Source of the DNA: Clostridium ljungdahlii | Lineage (GTDB): Bacteria; Bacillota; Clostridia; Clostridiales; Clostridiaceae | Direction: 5' to 3' | DNA length: 64,000 nt | Assembly: GCF_001636845.1 (NCBI RefSeq) | Contig: NZ_LITT01000058.1 | Location: 221,062 to 285,061, forward strand | In this document: piece after piece, positions 1-8,754 of the stretch | Layout: every line of letters begins with the position of its first letter | Position numbering within the stretch: the stretch's first letter is position 1 | Program-made: the position numbers and the translations under genes | Notes under the pieces: generated by a model | What the model saw: only the letters and a program-made list of their open reading frames with translations | Told to the model about the DNA's origin: nothing | Databases searched by the model: none

Positions 1-135
1 CTTCCACTTGTAGGCATAGTTATATTTCTAGCTTTTATAATGGCTATCATAGGATTTGCTTTTAAAATAGTATTTTCACTACCTTTTTTAATATTCGTTA
101 TTATACTTGGATTTTTATATTTTAGTAAGAAATAG
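1..135 (+). CDS. C-terminal end of a membrane protein (partial, runs off left edge)
   Basis: The first 44 codons are open from the window edge and end in TAG. The peptide is almost wholly hydrophobic, with two likely membrane segments (LPLVGIVIFLAFIMAIIGF and a second rich in F, I and L) and ends in a short basic tail, FSKK. This fits the end of a polytopic or small integral membrane protein. Nothing in the fragment identifies the family, so no function is offered. It is on the same strand as the purine permease, but the riboswitch lies between them, so it is probably a separate transcription unit. Confidence 0.6.
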   Translation, partial: LPLVGIVIFLAFIMAIIGFAFKIVFSLPFLIFVIILGFLYFSKK

Positions 136-204
136 TTTATAAAAATGTTGACTTATTATGAACAAGATGATAATATAAAAACGTACATTATATAATTTTT
201 TTGA

Positions 205-283
205 CAGAACATTCGTATAATCTTGATAATATGGTTCAAGAGTATCTACCAAGGTACCAAAAATCCTTGACTATGAGTGGATT
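205..283 (+). promoter_or_regulatory. Guanine-class purine riboswitch aptamer
   Basis: The three-stem purine aptamer is readable. P1 pairs CATTC with GAGTG. J1/2 is TAATC. The P2 loop contains ATATGG, J2/3 is GTATCTACC, and P3 pairs CAAGG with CCTTG. J3/1 reads GACTATG, so the specificity base (position 74 in xpt numbering) is C, the guanine/hypoxanthine type; adenine aptamers have T there (GATTATG). It sits just upstream of a purine permease and is followed by a terminator hairpin, so it should switch transcription off when guanine is plentiful. Confidence 0.93.
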
Positions 284-310
284 CCGTGAAAATGGTATTT
301 CTTTTAACTA

Positions 311-356
311 TTTTCTAACTTGGATTATCCTATAATTCATGTTAGAAATTTTTTAT
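311..356 (+). terminator. Riboswitch-controlled intrinsic terminator of the permease leader
   Basis: TTTCTAAC pairs with GTTAGAAA across a 21-base loop and is followed by TTTTTTATTTT, immediately before the permease ribosome binding site. This is the natural OFF-state expression platform for the upstream guanine aptamer. Confidence 0.8.
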
Positions 357-371
357 TTTGGAGGTAATTAC

Positions 372-1808
372 ATGAATGTTGAAAAAGCGAACAAAAATGA
401 CGGTGGCAATTTATCTTTTTTAGAATCATTTTTTAAATTGCCGGAAAACAATACTACTGTAAGGACGGAGATTTTAGCAGGGGTTACTACTTTTATTACT
501 ATGGCCTATATAATCTTTGTAAATCCGACTATACTTATGCAGGCAGGAATGAATGTACACGGACTTATGGGAGATGCAGCGGTTAAAGCTGGGTTATCTG
601 CAATAAACGACCCTATTGTAGGCTCTATATTTACGGCAACCTGTATAGCAGCGGCTGTTGGAACTTTCATAATGGCACTTTACGCAAATCTACCTTTTGC
701 ACAGGCACCAGGAATGGGACTTAATGCATTTTTTACTTACAGTGTTTGCTTAGGTATGCACTATACATGGCACCAAGCACTGGCAGCAGTTTTAGTTTCA
801 GGAATAATTTTTATTATAATAACGGTAACTTCCATAAGAGAAAAAATTGTAGATGCTCTTCCATTTAATTTAAAACTTGCTATATCAGGAGGTATCGGAC
901 TTTTTATAGCTCTTATAGGTCTAAAAAATGCAGGGATTGTAGTATCGGATCCTTCTACGCTGGTTGCTTTTGGAAAACTTACTAGTGCACCTGTTCTGTT
1001 ATCAATTATAGGTATTTTAATTACAGTTATACTTATGGCAAGAGATGTTAAAGGATCAATTTTAATAGGAATAATATTAACTACTATAGTTGGTATACCT
1101 TTTGGAGTGACACATCTTACAGGAATAAAAATTGTAAGTGCACCACCATCACTTGCACCTACATTCTTTGCTTTTGATTTTAAAGGTCTTTTAGGAATTG
1201 GAAAAGCAGGGGTAGTTGGAGGTTTAACTAGTATAATTATGGTAGTCATAACATTTACTTTAGTAGATTTGTTTGATACTATAGGAACACTTGTTGGAAC
1301 AGCTGAAAAAGCTGGCATGGTTGATGAAAATGGAAGAGTTAAAAATATGCACAAAGCTCTTTTTGCAGATTCCCTTGCAACTACTATTGGTTCAATGCTA
1401 GGAACAAGTACTGTTAATACATATGTAGAATCTACTTCAGGTGTATCTGCAGGAGGTAGGACAGGACTTACATCATGTGTTGTTGGAATACTATTTATAC
1501 TTTCATTATTCTTTAGTGGACTAGTTGGAATAGTTCCTACCCAAGCTACAGCTCCAGCACTTATAATTGTAGGGGCACTTATGATTGGAGTAGTTACTAA
1601 AATAGACTTTAGTGATTTTACAGAAGGACTTCCAGCTTTCTTTGCTATAGCATTTATGCCTTTTAGTTACAGTATAGCAAATGGTATAGCAGCAGCAATA
1701 ATATTTTATCCAATAGTTAAAATAGTTACAGGAAAATATAAGGAAGTTCATCCAATAGTATATGTACTTGCAGCTTTATTTATATTTAGATTTGCTATGC
1801 TTTCATAA
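372..1808 (+). CDS. pbuG: Guanine/hypoxanthine permease, NCS2 family (AzgA/PbuG type)
   Basis: This is a 478-residue polytopic transporter expected to import guanine and hypoxanthine across the cytoplasmic membrane with protons. Family marks include the early PGMGLNAFFTY motif, alternating hydrophobic helices throughout, and the later VDLFDTIGTLVGTAEKAG motif typical of the AzgA/PbuG branch. A start 33 bases earlier is open, but the ATG at 372 follows GGAGG with seven bases of spacing and gives the usual N terminus, so it is preferred. A guanine riboswitch and terminator precede it, which agrees with a guanine-repressed salvage transporter. Exact substrate range (guanine versus adenine) cannot be read from sequence; the riboswitch class favours guanine/hypoxanthine. 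Confidence 0.92.
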   Translation: MNVEKANKNDGGNLSFLESFFKLPENNTTVRTEILAGVTTFITMAYIIFVNPTILMQAGMNVHGLMGDAAVKAGLSAINDPIVGSIFTATCIAAAVGTFIMALYANLPFAQAPGMGLNAFFTYSVCLGMHYTWHQALAAVLVSGIIFIIITVTSIREKIVDALPFNLKLAISGGIGLFIALIGLKNAGIVVSDPSTLVAFGKLTSAPVLLSIIGILITVILMARDVKGSILIGIILTTIVGIPFGVTHLTGIKIVSAPPSLAPTFFAFDFKGLLGIGKAGVVGGLTSIIMVVITFTLVDLFDTIGTLVGTAEKAGMVDENGRVKNMHKALFADSLATTIGSMLGTSTVNTYVESTSGVSAGGRTGLTSCVVGILFILSLFFSGLVGIVPTQATAPALIIVGALMIGVVTKIDFSDFTEGLPAFFAIAFMPFSYSIANGIAAAIIFYPIVKIVTGKYKEVHPIVYVLAALFIFRFAMLS

Positions 1809-1816
1809 TTGGGGAT

Positions 1817-1886
1817 AAAAACAAAAATAAGAGCTATTTATAGCAATTTGAAAAATTGCTATAAATAGCTCTTATTTTTGTTTTTG
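1817..1886 (+). terminator. Long intrinsic terminator after pbuG
   Basis: About 30 bases of nearly perfect stem (AAAACAAAAATAAGAGCTAT... and its complement) enclose a GAAA-like loop and end in TTTTTGTTTTT. Its symmetry means it could also act from the other strand. Confidence 0.9.
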
Positions 1887-2050
1887 AAGTAAATTAGAAA
1901 TATCTAAATGTTTTGTGTGGTTTTCTAATGCAATTTTGCTATTTTTTCTTTCGATTTATTTATAAAAAATCAATATGTAAATATGTATATTGTGTACAAG
2001 TTTGATAAATAATATTATAAAGTTATATATTAAGGTGGTCTATTATAAAT

Positions 2051-3583
2051 ATGCGTAATAAAAATGCAAGAGCCAATAATAAAACTTCACACCAAAATTC
2101 TATAAAAAATCACATAATTAGTAATTCTATTCAGCTAAATATAAGTCTAATTAAAGAGATTTTTAATGATAATGATACACTTATTGTAAGATATTTTGAA
2201 AATCAGAAAAACAACAATGTTAAATGTTGTATAATCTTTTTTCAGGAAATGATAGATAGTGAAACAATAAACGCTAATATTATAAAGCCAATAATTGAAA
2301 ATACATACTTAAATGAAGAAAATAGTAACATTGAAGATATTTTAAATCACATAATTTTTTCAAATAATGTGAATAAAACTAATGATGTAAATGAAATTAT
2401 TGAATCAATCTTAAATGGCAATACCGTTCTTTTTTTAGAAGGCACATCAGAAGCTTTAATTATAAGTACCGTTGGATGGAAACCTAGAGCTATTAAAGAA
2501 CCGGAAGGAGAAAAAATCCTGCGGGGACCGAGAGAAGGATTTACAGAATCCCTTATGGTAAATCTTTCTATGATAAGAAGAAAACTGTTAATTCCCGAAT
2601 TAAAGTTTAAGTTTAGAGTATTAGGTACACAAACGCAAACAAAAATTTGCTTATGTTATATAAACGGTATAGTTAATAACAAAATACTTAATGAGTTAAA
2701 TAAAAGATTAGACAGCATTGACATTGATGGTGTTATAGCTTCTGGCTACATACAAGAGCTTATCAATGATGAACCTTTTTCACCATTTAAGACAATAGGC
2801 AGCACTGAAAGACCCGATATTGTTGCAGCAAAATTATTGGAGGGTCGTATTGCAATTATAGTAGATGGTACTCCGGTTGCATTAACTGTTCCGCATATTT
2901 TTATTGAACTTTTTCAGTCTAATGATGATTACTATATTAATTTTTATTTTTCTTCAATAAGCCGATTACTAAGAATACTGAGTTTTATAATAACTATAAG
3001 TCTGCCTTCGCTTTTTATAGCATTAACCACCTTTCACATTGAAGCAATACCAACATCATTAGTTATAAGTATAACTGCAGCAAGGCAAGGTATCCCCTTT
3101 CCCATTACGTTAGAAGCTTTGTTGCTGTTGATTGCATTTGAAATTCTCAGAGAAACTGGTGTGCGAATGCCAAATCAAATTGGGCAAGCTTTTAGCATAG
3201 TTGGTGCATTAGTATTAGGTCAGGCGTCAGTTGATGCGAGATTTGTAAGTGCACCAATGATAATTATCATAGCACTTACAGGAATAACAGGACTTGCAAT
3301 TCCCAAAATTAAAGGTGGCTCTATTTTATTAAGAATAATATTATTAATGCTTTCTTCTATATTAGGACTATATGGTTTTGTATTTGGAATAATAGGTATA
3401 CTGATTTATTTATTTAAAATGCGTTCCTTTGGAGTACCTTATATGCTCAGTCTCATGACATTAAATCCTGAAGATTTAAAAGATACAGCCATAAGAGCAC
3501 CTTGGTTTTATATGAAATACCGTCCAAAATTCATTGCTGCTAACAACTTAGTAAGAAGGTCATCTGGAGGTAAGAAAAGTTGA
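2051..3583 (+). CDS. Spore germination receptor subunit A (GerA/GerKA family)
   Basis: This 510-residue protein is the A subunit of a germinant receptor in the spore inner membrane. The N-terminal half is hydrophilic and carries the family's conserved middle block (EGTSEALIISTVGWKPRAIK, then GPREGFTESL and later GTPVALTVP). The C-terminal half has several membrane helices, including the conserved ARQGIPFPITLEALLLLIAFEILRE region (around residues 345-370) with the REtGvRmP turn, and ends in a basic tail. Its usual length is about 480-530. The start follows AAGGTGGT. Its stop overlaps the TTG start of the C-subunit gene by four bases. The substrate (amino acid, sugar or other) cannot be predicted. 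Confidence 0.92.
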   Translation: MRNKNARANNKTSHQNSIKNHIISNSIQLNISLIKEIFNDNDTLIVRYFENQKNNNVKCCIIFFQEMIDSETINANIIKPIIENTYLNEENSNIEDILNHIIFSNNVNKTNDVNEIIESILNGNTVLFLEGTSEALIISTVGWKPRAIKEPEGEKILRGPREGFTESLMVNLSMIRRKLLIPELKFKFRVLGTQTQTKICLCYINGIVNNKILNELNKRLDSIDIDGVIASGYIQELINDEPFSPFKTIGSTERPDIVAAKLLEGRIAIIVDGTPVALTVPHIFIELFQSNDDYYINFYFSSISRLLRILSFIITISLPSLFIALTTFHIEAIPTSLVISITAARQGIPFPITLEALLLLIAFEILRETGVRMPNQIGQAFSIVGALVLGQASVDARFVSAPMIIIIALTGITGLAIPKIKGGSILLRIILLMLSSILGLYGFVFGIIGILIYLFKMRSFGVPYMLSLMTLNPEDLKDTAIRAPWFYMKYRPKFIAANNLVRRSSGGKKS

Positions 3584-4740
3584 AAATCAAAAGCAGGATA
3601 CTTTCTATTTTATTAGTGTTATTATCTTCAGTAATATTATGTGGATGTTGGAATTATGTAGATATTGAAAAATATTCACTTGTAATAGGATTTTCACTGG
3701 ATAAAGATAAAAAAAGCAATAAATATGTAGTAAATGCAGAAGTACTGAATTTTCAAATGTCTGGAAAAGAAGCTAAAGCAGTATCAAACATAATTGAATC
3801 GAAAGGGGATACTATATTTGATGCAATGAGAAATATGATAAATACTACTGGCAATAAATTACATTGGGGGCATGCAAAAATTTTTATTATAAGCAAAGAT
3901 ATAGCAGAAGAAGGCATTATTCCAGCACTTGATTTACCTTACAGAGATGCTGAAATGAGAGAAGAAATATATGTATTAATTTCAAATAAAAACACTGCAA
4001 AGGAAATACTGCAGAATAAAACTATAGCCTCAAATTTAAAATCTTTTGATATTGCTAAAATGATAGAACATCAAAGAGCACTTGCAAATGTACCTATAGT
4101 TAGGGTTTATGAGATTATCAATAATATTGAAGAAGATGATATATCATCAGTTTTGCCTCTTTGTGATATAAAAGCAAGTGATGGTAAACAGGCTGCAGAA
4201 TTAACTGGTACAGCTGTGTTTAAAGGCGATAAGCTTGTTGGATCTTTAAATACAGAGGAATCAAAATATTTTCTTTTTGCAACTAATCAAATTGATAAAA
4301 CATTGTTGGTAGAAAAAATTTTGGATGATGATCAGATGACTAACATAACTCTGGAAGTATTTGAAAGCAAAACAAAAGTAAAACCAATCTATCAAAATGG
4401 AAAGCTCAGTGTCGATATGAATATTAGATTAGATGCATCAATAGCAGAGATTGACGGGAGTAGAGATTTTATCCAAGGAAGCAGACGTGAAAAGCTTAAA
4501 CAAGCAGCTGAAGAATCACTAAAAGTATCGATAGGAAGTACAATTAACAAGGTTCAAAATAACTATGAAACAGATATTTTTGGATTTGGCAAACATATAA
4601 AATCCGACATACCTTCAGTTTGGAATGATGTTAAAGATAAATGGGACGATACTTTTAAAAACATGAATGTAAACATAAATATTGAAATTCAGCTTAGAAA
4701 CAGTGCACTTAATTCAAAAACTATTGAAAGAGGAATGTAA
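3580..4740 (+). CDS. Spore germination lipoprotein subunit C (Ger(x)C family)
   Basis: This 386-residue lipoprotein is the C subunit of the germinant receptor. It has a basic start, a hydrophobic stretch and a lipobox-like SVILCGCW near residues 18-24, so the mature protein should be lipid-anchored at Cys and lie outside the spore inner membrane. The following WNYVDIEKYSLVIGFSLD matches the common Ger(x)C opening (CWd..ei......vG.giD). The start is TTG within TTGA, with GGAGG nine bases upstream, so translation is probably coupled to the A subunit. The family usually runs 370-400 residues, so it looks complete. Confidence 0.9.
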   Translation: MKIKSRILSILLVLLSSVILCGCWNYVDIEKYSLVIGFSLDKDKKSNKYVVNAEVLNFQMSGKEAKAVSNIIESKGDTIFDAMRNMINTTGNKLHWGHAKIFIISKDIAEEGIIPALDLPYRDAEMREEIYVLISNKNTAKEILQNKTIASNLKSFDIAKMIEHQRALANVPIVRVYEIINNIEEDDISSVLPLCDIKASDGKQAAELTGTAVFKGDKLVGSLNTEESKYFLFATNQIDKTLLVEKILDDDQMTNITLEVFESKTKVKPIYQNGKLSVDMNIRLDASIAEIDGSRDFIQGSRREKLKQAAEESLKVSIGSTINKVQNNYETDIFGFGKHIKSDIPSVWNDVKDKWDDTFKNMNVNINIEIQLRNSALNSKTIERGM

Positions 4741-4746
4741 TTTATA

Positions 4747-4959
4747 ATGTTATTTATTTTATATTTGTTTATAATAACACTTTTTATTATATATGATCTT
4801 ATTCCAGTAGCTAACAGCAAAAACTGGAAAGTCTTTATTGTTTATGCAACTTTTATACTATTTTCTTTTGTACTTGATGTATTATCTGCTCTTCATATTA
4901 GGGTGCCCAGTCCGGCAGTACCTATAAAAAAAATCATTGAATTTATATTTAAGTTATAA
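4747..4959 (+). CDS. Small two-helix membrane protein of the germination operon (D-subunit-like)
   Basis: This 70-residue protein has two hydrophobic segments (about residues 1-16 and 28-48) and a short basic C terminus. It lies 6 bases after the C-subunit gene and ends just before the B-subunit gene, so it is translated as part of the operon. Small two-membrane-segment proteins encoded in or next to gerA-type operons of Bacillus (for example GerKD) are called D subunits and modulate germination. The size, topology and position match that description, but sequence homology to those proteins was not tested. Confidence 0.7.
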   Translation: MLFILYLFIITLFIIYDLIPVANSKNWKVFIVYATFILFSFVLDVLSALHIRVPSPAVPIKKIIEFIFKL

Positions 4960-4983
4960 GATTACTTGAAAGGAGAGAAATAT

Positions 4984-6084
4984 GTGGATAGACAAATAAT
5001 ATCTAATTCTCAAGGCATATGTATAATGTCTATGTTCTTAATTGGTACTTCTATTGTGCTAGAAGTTGCTAAAAATGCGAAACAAGATGCTTGGATATCC
5101 ATAGCACTTGGAATAATTATGTCACTGCCAATGATTGTTGTTTATTCAAAGCTGCTTAATAATTTTCCTGGAAAAGATCTGTATGATATTTTTCAGTATG
5201 TATTTGGTAAAAAAATTGGTAAAGTAATTTCAGTATTATTTATCTGGTATGTATTCCACTTGGGTGCTTTAGTAATAAGAGTTTTTTCTGAATTTGTAAA
5301 TGTAGTTTCATTGCCTGAAACGCCTCAATCTATTTTCGCTATTTTTCTCGGCCTATTGTGTATTTGGGCTGTAAAATCTGGCATTGAAGTTTTAGGTCGC
5401 TTATCGATGTTTTTTTTACCATTGATTATAGTAATTACAATAATTATTATGGTTCTCCTTTATACTAATGCCCACTTTATAAATTTAAAACCTATATTAT
5501 ATAATAATACAAAGCAGGTTTTGCTAGGCGCATTTTCTTCTTTTTCTTTTCCATTTACTCAATCAATTATCTTTACCACAGTTTTTCATTCACTTAGAAA
5601 TAAAAAGAAAATATTTGAAGTATTTCTTAAAGCACTGTTAATAAGCGGTATATTTCTTTTATTGTCTTCTATTAATAATGTTATTGTTTTAGGTGTTCAA
5701 ACAACTACAGATTTATATTTTCCCCAATTTACATCCACAAGAACGATTAAAATAGGTGATTTTATTGAAAGATTTGAAATTATTATTGCATTAATATTTG
5801 TACTCATGGGATTTATTAAGGTAAGTGTGTGCTTGTATGCCGCATCAACTGGAACTGCCAAAATATTCAATATAAATAATTATGAGATAATGGTTGGACC
5901 AATTGGACTTCTTATGATAAATTTATCACAAATATTATATAATAATACTATGGAAATGCTTTATTGGGCTAATAATATATACATTTACTATGCTGTTCCG
6001 TTTCAAGTAATCCTACCGATAGTAACATTGATTATCTCACAAATAAAATTAAAATCAAATAAATCGAAACCAAAGGTGTTTTAG
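4984..6084 (+). CDS. Spore germination receptor subunit B (GerB/GerKB family permease)
   Basis: This 366-residue, roughly ten-helix protein belongs to the APC-like germination permease family and forms the B subunit of the receptor, thought to bind germinant. The N terminus (VDRQIISNSQGICIMSMFLIG) is the typical I-S-x-x-Q start of the family. The mid-protein motif LPETP and the RVFSEFVNVVSLPETP block are also characteristic. A TTG at 4966 is in frame, but it overlaps the AAGGAGAG ribosome binding site. The GTG at 4984 sits eight bases beyond that site and is preferred. It is the last gene of the A-C-D-B operon. Confidence 0.88.
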   Translation: MDRQIISNSQGICIMSMFLIGTSIVLEVAKNAKQDAWISIALGIIMSLPMIVVYSKLLNNFPGKDLYDIFQYVFGKKIGKVISVLFIWYVFHLGALVIRVFSEFVNVVSLPETPQSIFAIFLGLLCIWAVKSGIEVLGRLSMFFLPLIIVITIIIMVLLYTNAHFINLKPILYNNTKQVLLGAFSSFSFPFTQSIIFTTVFHSLRNKKKIFEVFLKALLISGIFLLLSSINNVIVLGVQTTTDLYFPQFTSTRTIKIGDFIERFEIIIALIFVLMGFIKVSVCLYAASTGTAKIFNINNYEIMVGPIGLLMINLSQILYNNTMEMLYWANNIYIYYAVPFQVILPIVTLIISQIKLKSNKSKPKVF

Positions 6085-6150
6085 AAAATGCATTAACTAA
6101 TACCATACTTTCAGGCTTTTTAAACTTAAGAATTGTATTTTTTGTAAGAA

Positions 6151-6186
6151 AGCTGTTACACATTTAGTATAACAGCTATACATTTT
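6151..6186. terminator. Hairpin between convergent genes
   Basis: AGCTGTTA pairs with TAACAGCT across an 11-base loop and is followed by ATACATTTTT on the plus strand. It lies between the converging germination operon and the 63-codon gene, so a terminator role for one or both is reasonable. Confidence 0.5.
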
Positions 6187-6377
6187 TAGTCTACAAAACT
6201 ATTCCAGTAATTTGAATAATCAATTGCTACAGGTGATACATTGGAATATTTTACATCATAGTGTTCAGCTAATGCATTTATGAATTGTTTTGCAGGCATT
6301 CCGGATTTTTCTATTAAATCTTCAATTTGCTTTTGTAAGTCCTCTGGTATTTTAGAAAAACAGTAGGTAGTATTCAT
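6186..6377 (-). CDS. Hypothetical 63-residue protein
   Basis: This is a short but convincing gene. The ATG is preceded on the minus strand by AAGGGGG about ten bases away. The product is soluble and has an amphipathic helical middle (KIPEDLQKQIEDLIEKSG, then MPAKQFINALAEHY) that looks like the strand-helix-helix layout of ribbon-helix-helix proteins, but no family is recognised. It stands alone with no partner toxin next to it. An alternative is a small regulatory or spore-related peptide. Function is unknown. Confidence 0.6.
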   Translation of the reverse strand: MNTTYCFSKIPEDLQKQIEDLIEKSGMPAKQFINALAEHYDVKYSNVSPVAIDYSNYWNSFVD

Positions 6378-6523
6378 TTTAACAAATCCCCCTTATAATA
6401 TAGTACTAACATTTAATATATTATATGATATATAACTTTTTAAGTGTGATATATACGCTGAATTCCTATCTTTAGTATAACACTATATGCAAAAAAATTC
6501 AATAAAGAGTAGCCTATAACATA

Positions 6524-7117
6524 CTATTTTTTATGTGCTTCTATTAAAGTAAGTGTTTTTTGTATACATTCTGCCATTAATTTATGACCTAGTGCTGTAG
6601 GATGAATCCCATCTATAAACAAATCGTCATTGGTGTTTGTTTCTAATTTTTCCTGGAAGCAGCTATAAAAGTCTGCATAAAAAAGACTATTTTTAGTGCA
6701 AAAATCTATTATCCAATTTCTGTATTCAATTTCTAGCTTACTCACTTTCTCATAATCTAAAGTACTATCCCATTTTTCCTTAGCTAATTTTTTGTATACG
6801 AGAGGTTCTATGCCTATTATTGTAATTATTTTTGCAGATAAGGCTTCTTTTATGATCTCTTTTAAATTATCTGTTACTAGTTTTAGAGATCTTCCAGCCA
6901 TAAAGTCATTACATCCAACCGTAATAAGTACGTGACTAGGGCTATTTTGAATTACATCTTTATAAGAACGTGACAACATTCCTGAAGCCGTATCTCCACA
7001 TACCCCTTTGTTTAAAATATCTATTTGAAGTTTTTCTCTTAGGATGGATACAAAACATTCACTGTTAGAAACACCATATCCAGCAGTTAAGCTGTCTCCT
7101 ATACATACCATTTTCAT
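6524..7117 (-). CDS. SGNH/GDSL-family hydrolase (lipase or esterase like)
   Basis: This 197-residue protein has all four SGNH blocks: GDSLTAGYG with the catalytic Ser near residue 8, the Gly of NKGVCGDTASGM, the Asn of VGCNDFMAG, and the final DGIHPTALGH that supplies Asp and His. No signal peptide is seen, so it is probably cytoplasmic. The family hydrolyses esters, thioesters or acetyl groups; the substrate cannot be assigned. A TTG seven codons upstream is open, but it lies inside the AAGGAG ribosome binding site, so the ATG at 7117 is used. It stands alone and faces away from the purine operon. Confidence 0.88.
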   Translation of the reverse strand: MKMVCIGDSLTAGYGVSNSECFVSILREKLQIDILNKGVCGDTASGMLSRSYKDVIQNSPSHVLITVGCNDFMAGRSLKLVTDNLKEIIKEALSAKIITIIGIEPLVYKKLAKEKWDSTLDYEKVSKLEIEYRNWIIDFCTKNSLFYADFYSCFQEKLETNTNDDLFIDGIHPTALGHKLMAECIQKTLTLIEAHKK

Positions 7118-7297
7118 ATTTAAATAATCTCCTTCCAATTTTTAAAACGTAAAATAATGTTCGATATGGTATGAACATTACTGCTATATAATTTTTTACA
7201 ATCTCAAAATATACGAATATTATATGCCAAATTAGTTTAAATGTATTGAATTATATAATTTGATATGATAATATAAGTATATCATAAATAAATGAAT

Positions 7298-7377
7298 AGA
7301 ATATCCATATAATCCTAATAATGAGGTTTAGGAGTATCTACAGGGAACCGTAAAATTCTCATATCTATGGATAACTT
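7298..7377 (+). promoter_or_regulatory. Divergent purine-family riboswitch aptamer
   Basis: P1 is perfect (TATCCATA with TATGGATA). J1/2 is ATAATC. P2 pairs TCCTAA with TTAGGA, J2/3 is GTATCTAC, and P3 pairs GGGAA with TTCTC. The loops keep the GG and CC needed for loop-loop contact (AATGAGG and CCGTAAA). The 3' junction, however, reads ATATC before P1 instead of GAC: the C at 7365 corresponds to the specificity base, but G72 and A73 are not conserved and the junction or P3 loop is longer by one or more bases. The fold is clearly purine-riboswitch-like; the ligand may be a guanine derivative rather than guanine itself. Confidence 0.8.
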
Positions 7378-7427
7378 TATTTAAAGCTGGATATTTTTAT
7401 ACCAAGTTTTAGTTAAGGTTACTAACT

Positions 7428-7478
7428 TAAGGTTTCAAATAGATTCTCCATAGTAGATTTATTGAAACCTTTTTATTA
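7428..7478 (+). terminator. Expression-platform terminator of the pur operon leader
   Basis: AAGGTTTCAA pairs with TTGAAACCTTTT, followed by TATTATAC. It lies between the divergent purine aptamer and purE, as expected for a ligand-controlled terminator. Confidence 0.8.
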
Positions 7479-7525
7479 TACTTTTGGTGATATAATCTAA
7501 CATTTGTTGTTTAAGGAGGACGAAT

Positions 7526-8005
7526 ATGAAAGTAGCAATTATATTTGGAAGTAGTTCCGACATTGACAAGATGAAAGGAGCTGCCAAAGCCTTAAAAGAA
7601 TTTGATATTCAATATGAGGCATATATTTTATCAGCTCACAGGGTTCCAGAAAAGCTTTTGGAAACTGTAAAAAAATTAGAAGAAGAAGGCTGTGAATGTA
7701 TTATTTCAGGTGCTGGTCTTGCAGCACATCTTCCAGGAGTTATTGCAGCTAATACAACTATTCCAGTTATAGGAGTTCCACTTAATGCAGCTATTTCTGG
7801 ATTGGATTCTCTCTTTTCAATAGTACAGATGCCAAAATCCATACCTGTAGCTACAGTTGGAATAAATAACAGTTACAATGCAGGCATGCTGGCAGTAGAG
7901 ATTTTAGCACTTAAATATTCTGAAATTAAAAAGAAATTAATTGAATATAGAAAAAATATGAAAGAAAAGTTTATAGCTGAAAATGGAAAAGGAGTGGAAT
8001 TATAA
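7526..8005 (+). CDS. purE: N5-carboxyaminoimidazole ribonucleotide mutase PurE
   Basis: This 159-residue cytoplasmic enzyme of de novo purine synthesis interconverts N5-CAIR and CAIR. The N-terminal GSSSDIDKM loop, SAHRVPEKL with the conserved His, and the [13 protein letters not shown] block are the PurE signatures. The SAHR motif and size fit a class I bacterial PurE, which usually needs PurK; no purK is in this window. AAGGAGG lies seven bases before the ATG. It is the first gene of the pur operon and the target of the divergent riboswitch; purC begins two bases after its stop. Confidence 0.95.
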   Translation: MKVAIIFGSSSDIDKMKGAAKALKEFDIQYEAYILSAHRVPEKLLETVKKLEEEGCECIISGAGLAAHLPGVIAANTTIPVIGVPLNAAISGLDSLFSIVQMPKSIPVATVGINNSYNAGMLAVEILALKYSEIKKKLIEYRKNMKEKFIAENGKGVEL

Positions 8006-8006
8006 T

Positions 8007-8714
8007 ATGGAAAAAGGAAAAATGATATATGAAGGAAAAGCAAAAAAGGTATATGAAACAGAAGATGAAGACAAGGTAATAATCTATTATAAAGATGATG
8101 CTACAGCTTTTAATGGAGAGAAAAAGGGACAAATATCAGATAAAGGAGTATTAAATAACACAATTACTTCAATGCTCTTTGAATTACTTGAAAAACACGG
8201 TATAGAAACTCACTTTGAGGAGAAATTGAATGATAGAGAACAACTTTGTAAAAAGGTAGAAATAGTTCCTCTAGAAGTAATTGTTAGAAATGTAGCAGCA
8301 GGAAGTATGGCAAAGAGATTGGGACTAGAAGAAGGTACACCATTAAAGACTACTGTATATGAAATAAGCTACAAAAATGATGAACTTGGAGATCCTCTTA
8401 TAAATGATTATCATGCAGTTGCAATTGGAGCTGCTACTTTTGATGAGCTTAAAACTATATATAAGATGACAGAATCCATAAACAATATCTTAAAAGAATT
8501 TTTCTTAAAACAGGGAATAAAACTAATAGATTTCAAATTGGAATTTGGAAAATTCAATGGAAAAATAGTTTTAGCTGATGAGATATCACCAGATACATGT
8601 AGATTATGGGATGCAAAGACTAATGAAAAATTAGATAAAGATAGATTTAGAAGAGATATGGGAAATGTAAAAGAAGCCTATGTAGAAATATTGAAGAGAA
8701 TAAGTAAAAATTAG
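8007..8714 (+). CDS. purC: Phosphoribosylaminoimidazole-succinocarboxamide synthase PurC
   Basis: This 235-residue enzyme joins CAIR and aspartate with ATP to make SAICAR. Typical features are [13 protein letters not shown] at the start (ATP loop), [28 protein letters not shown], and [12 protein letters not shown] near residue 195. Eight more codons are open upstream, but the ATG at 8007 begins the conserved sequence and has a GGAG site before it. It follows purE by one base and precedes purF, within the same operon. Confidence 0.95.
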   Translation: MEKGKMIYEGKAKKVYETEDEDKVIIYYKDDATAFNGEKKGQISDKGVLNNTITSMLFELLEKHGIETHFEEKLNDREQLCKKVEIVPLEVIVRNVAAGSMAKRLGLEEGTPLKTTVYEISYKNDELGDPLINDYHAVAIGAATFDELKTIYKMTESINNILKEFFLKQGIKLIDFKLEFGKFNGKIVLADEISPDTCRLWDAKTNEKLDKDRFRRDMGNVKEAYVEILKRISKN

Positions 8715-8754
8715 CAGCTGCCTTAATTTTATGGTTAAAAGGAGAGAATTTTTG

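Noticed and set aside
761..1354. Long antisense ORF (197 codons) opposite the purine permease
   Set aside because: Complementary to a well-supported transporter, no ribosome site, and low-complexity composition typical of antisense shadow of a membrane protein.
7298..7377. T-box or adenine riboswitch identity for the pur leader
   Set aside because: No T-box motif (TGGTACCGCG) and the base before P1 is C, not the T required for adenine aptamers.
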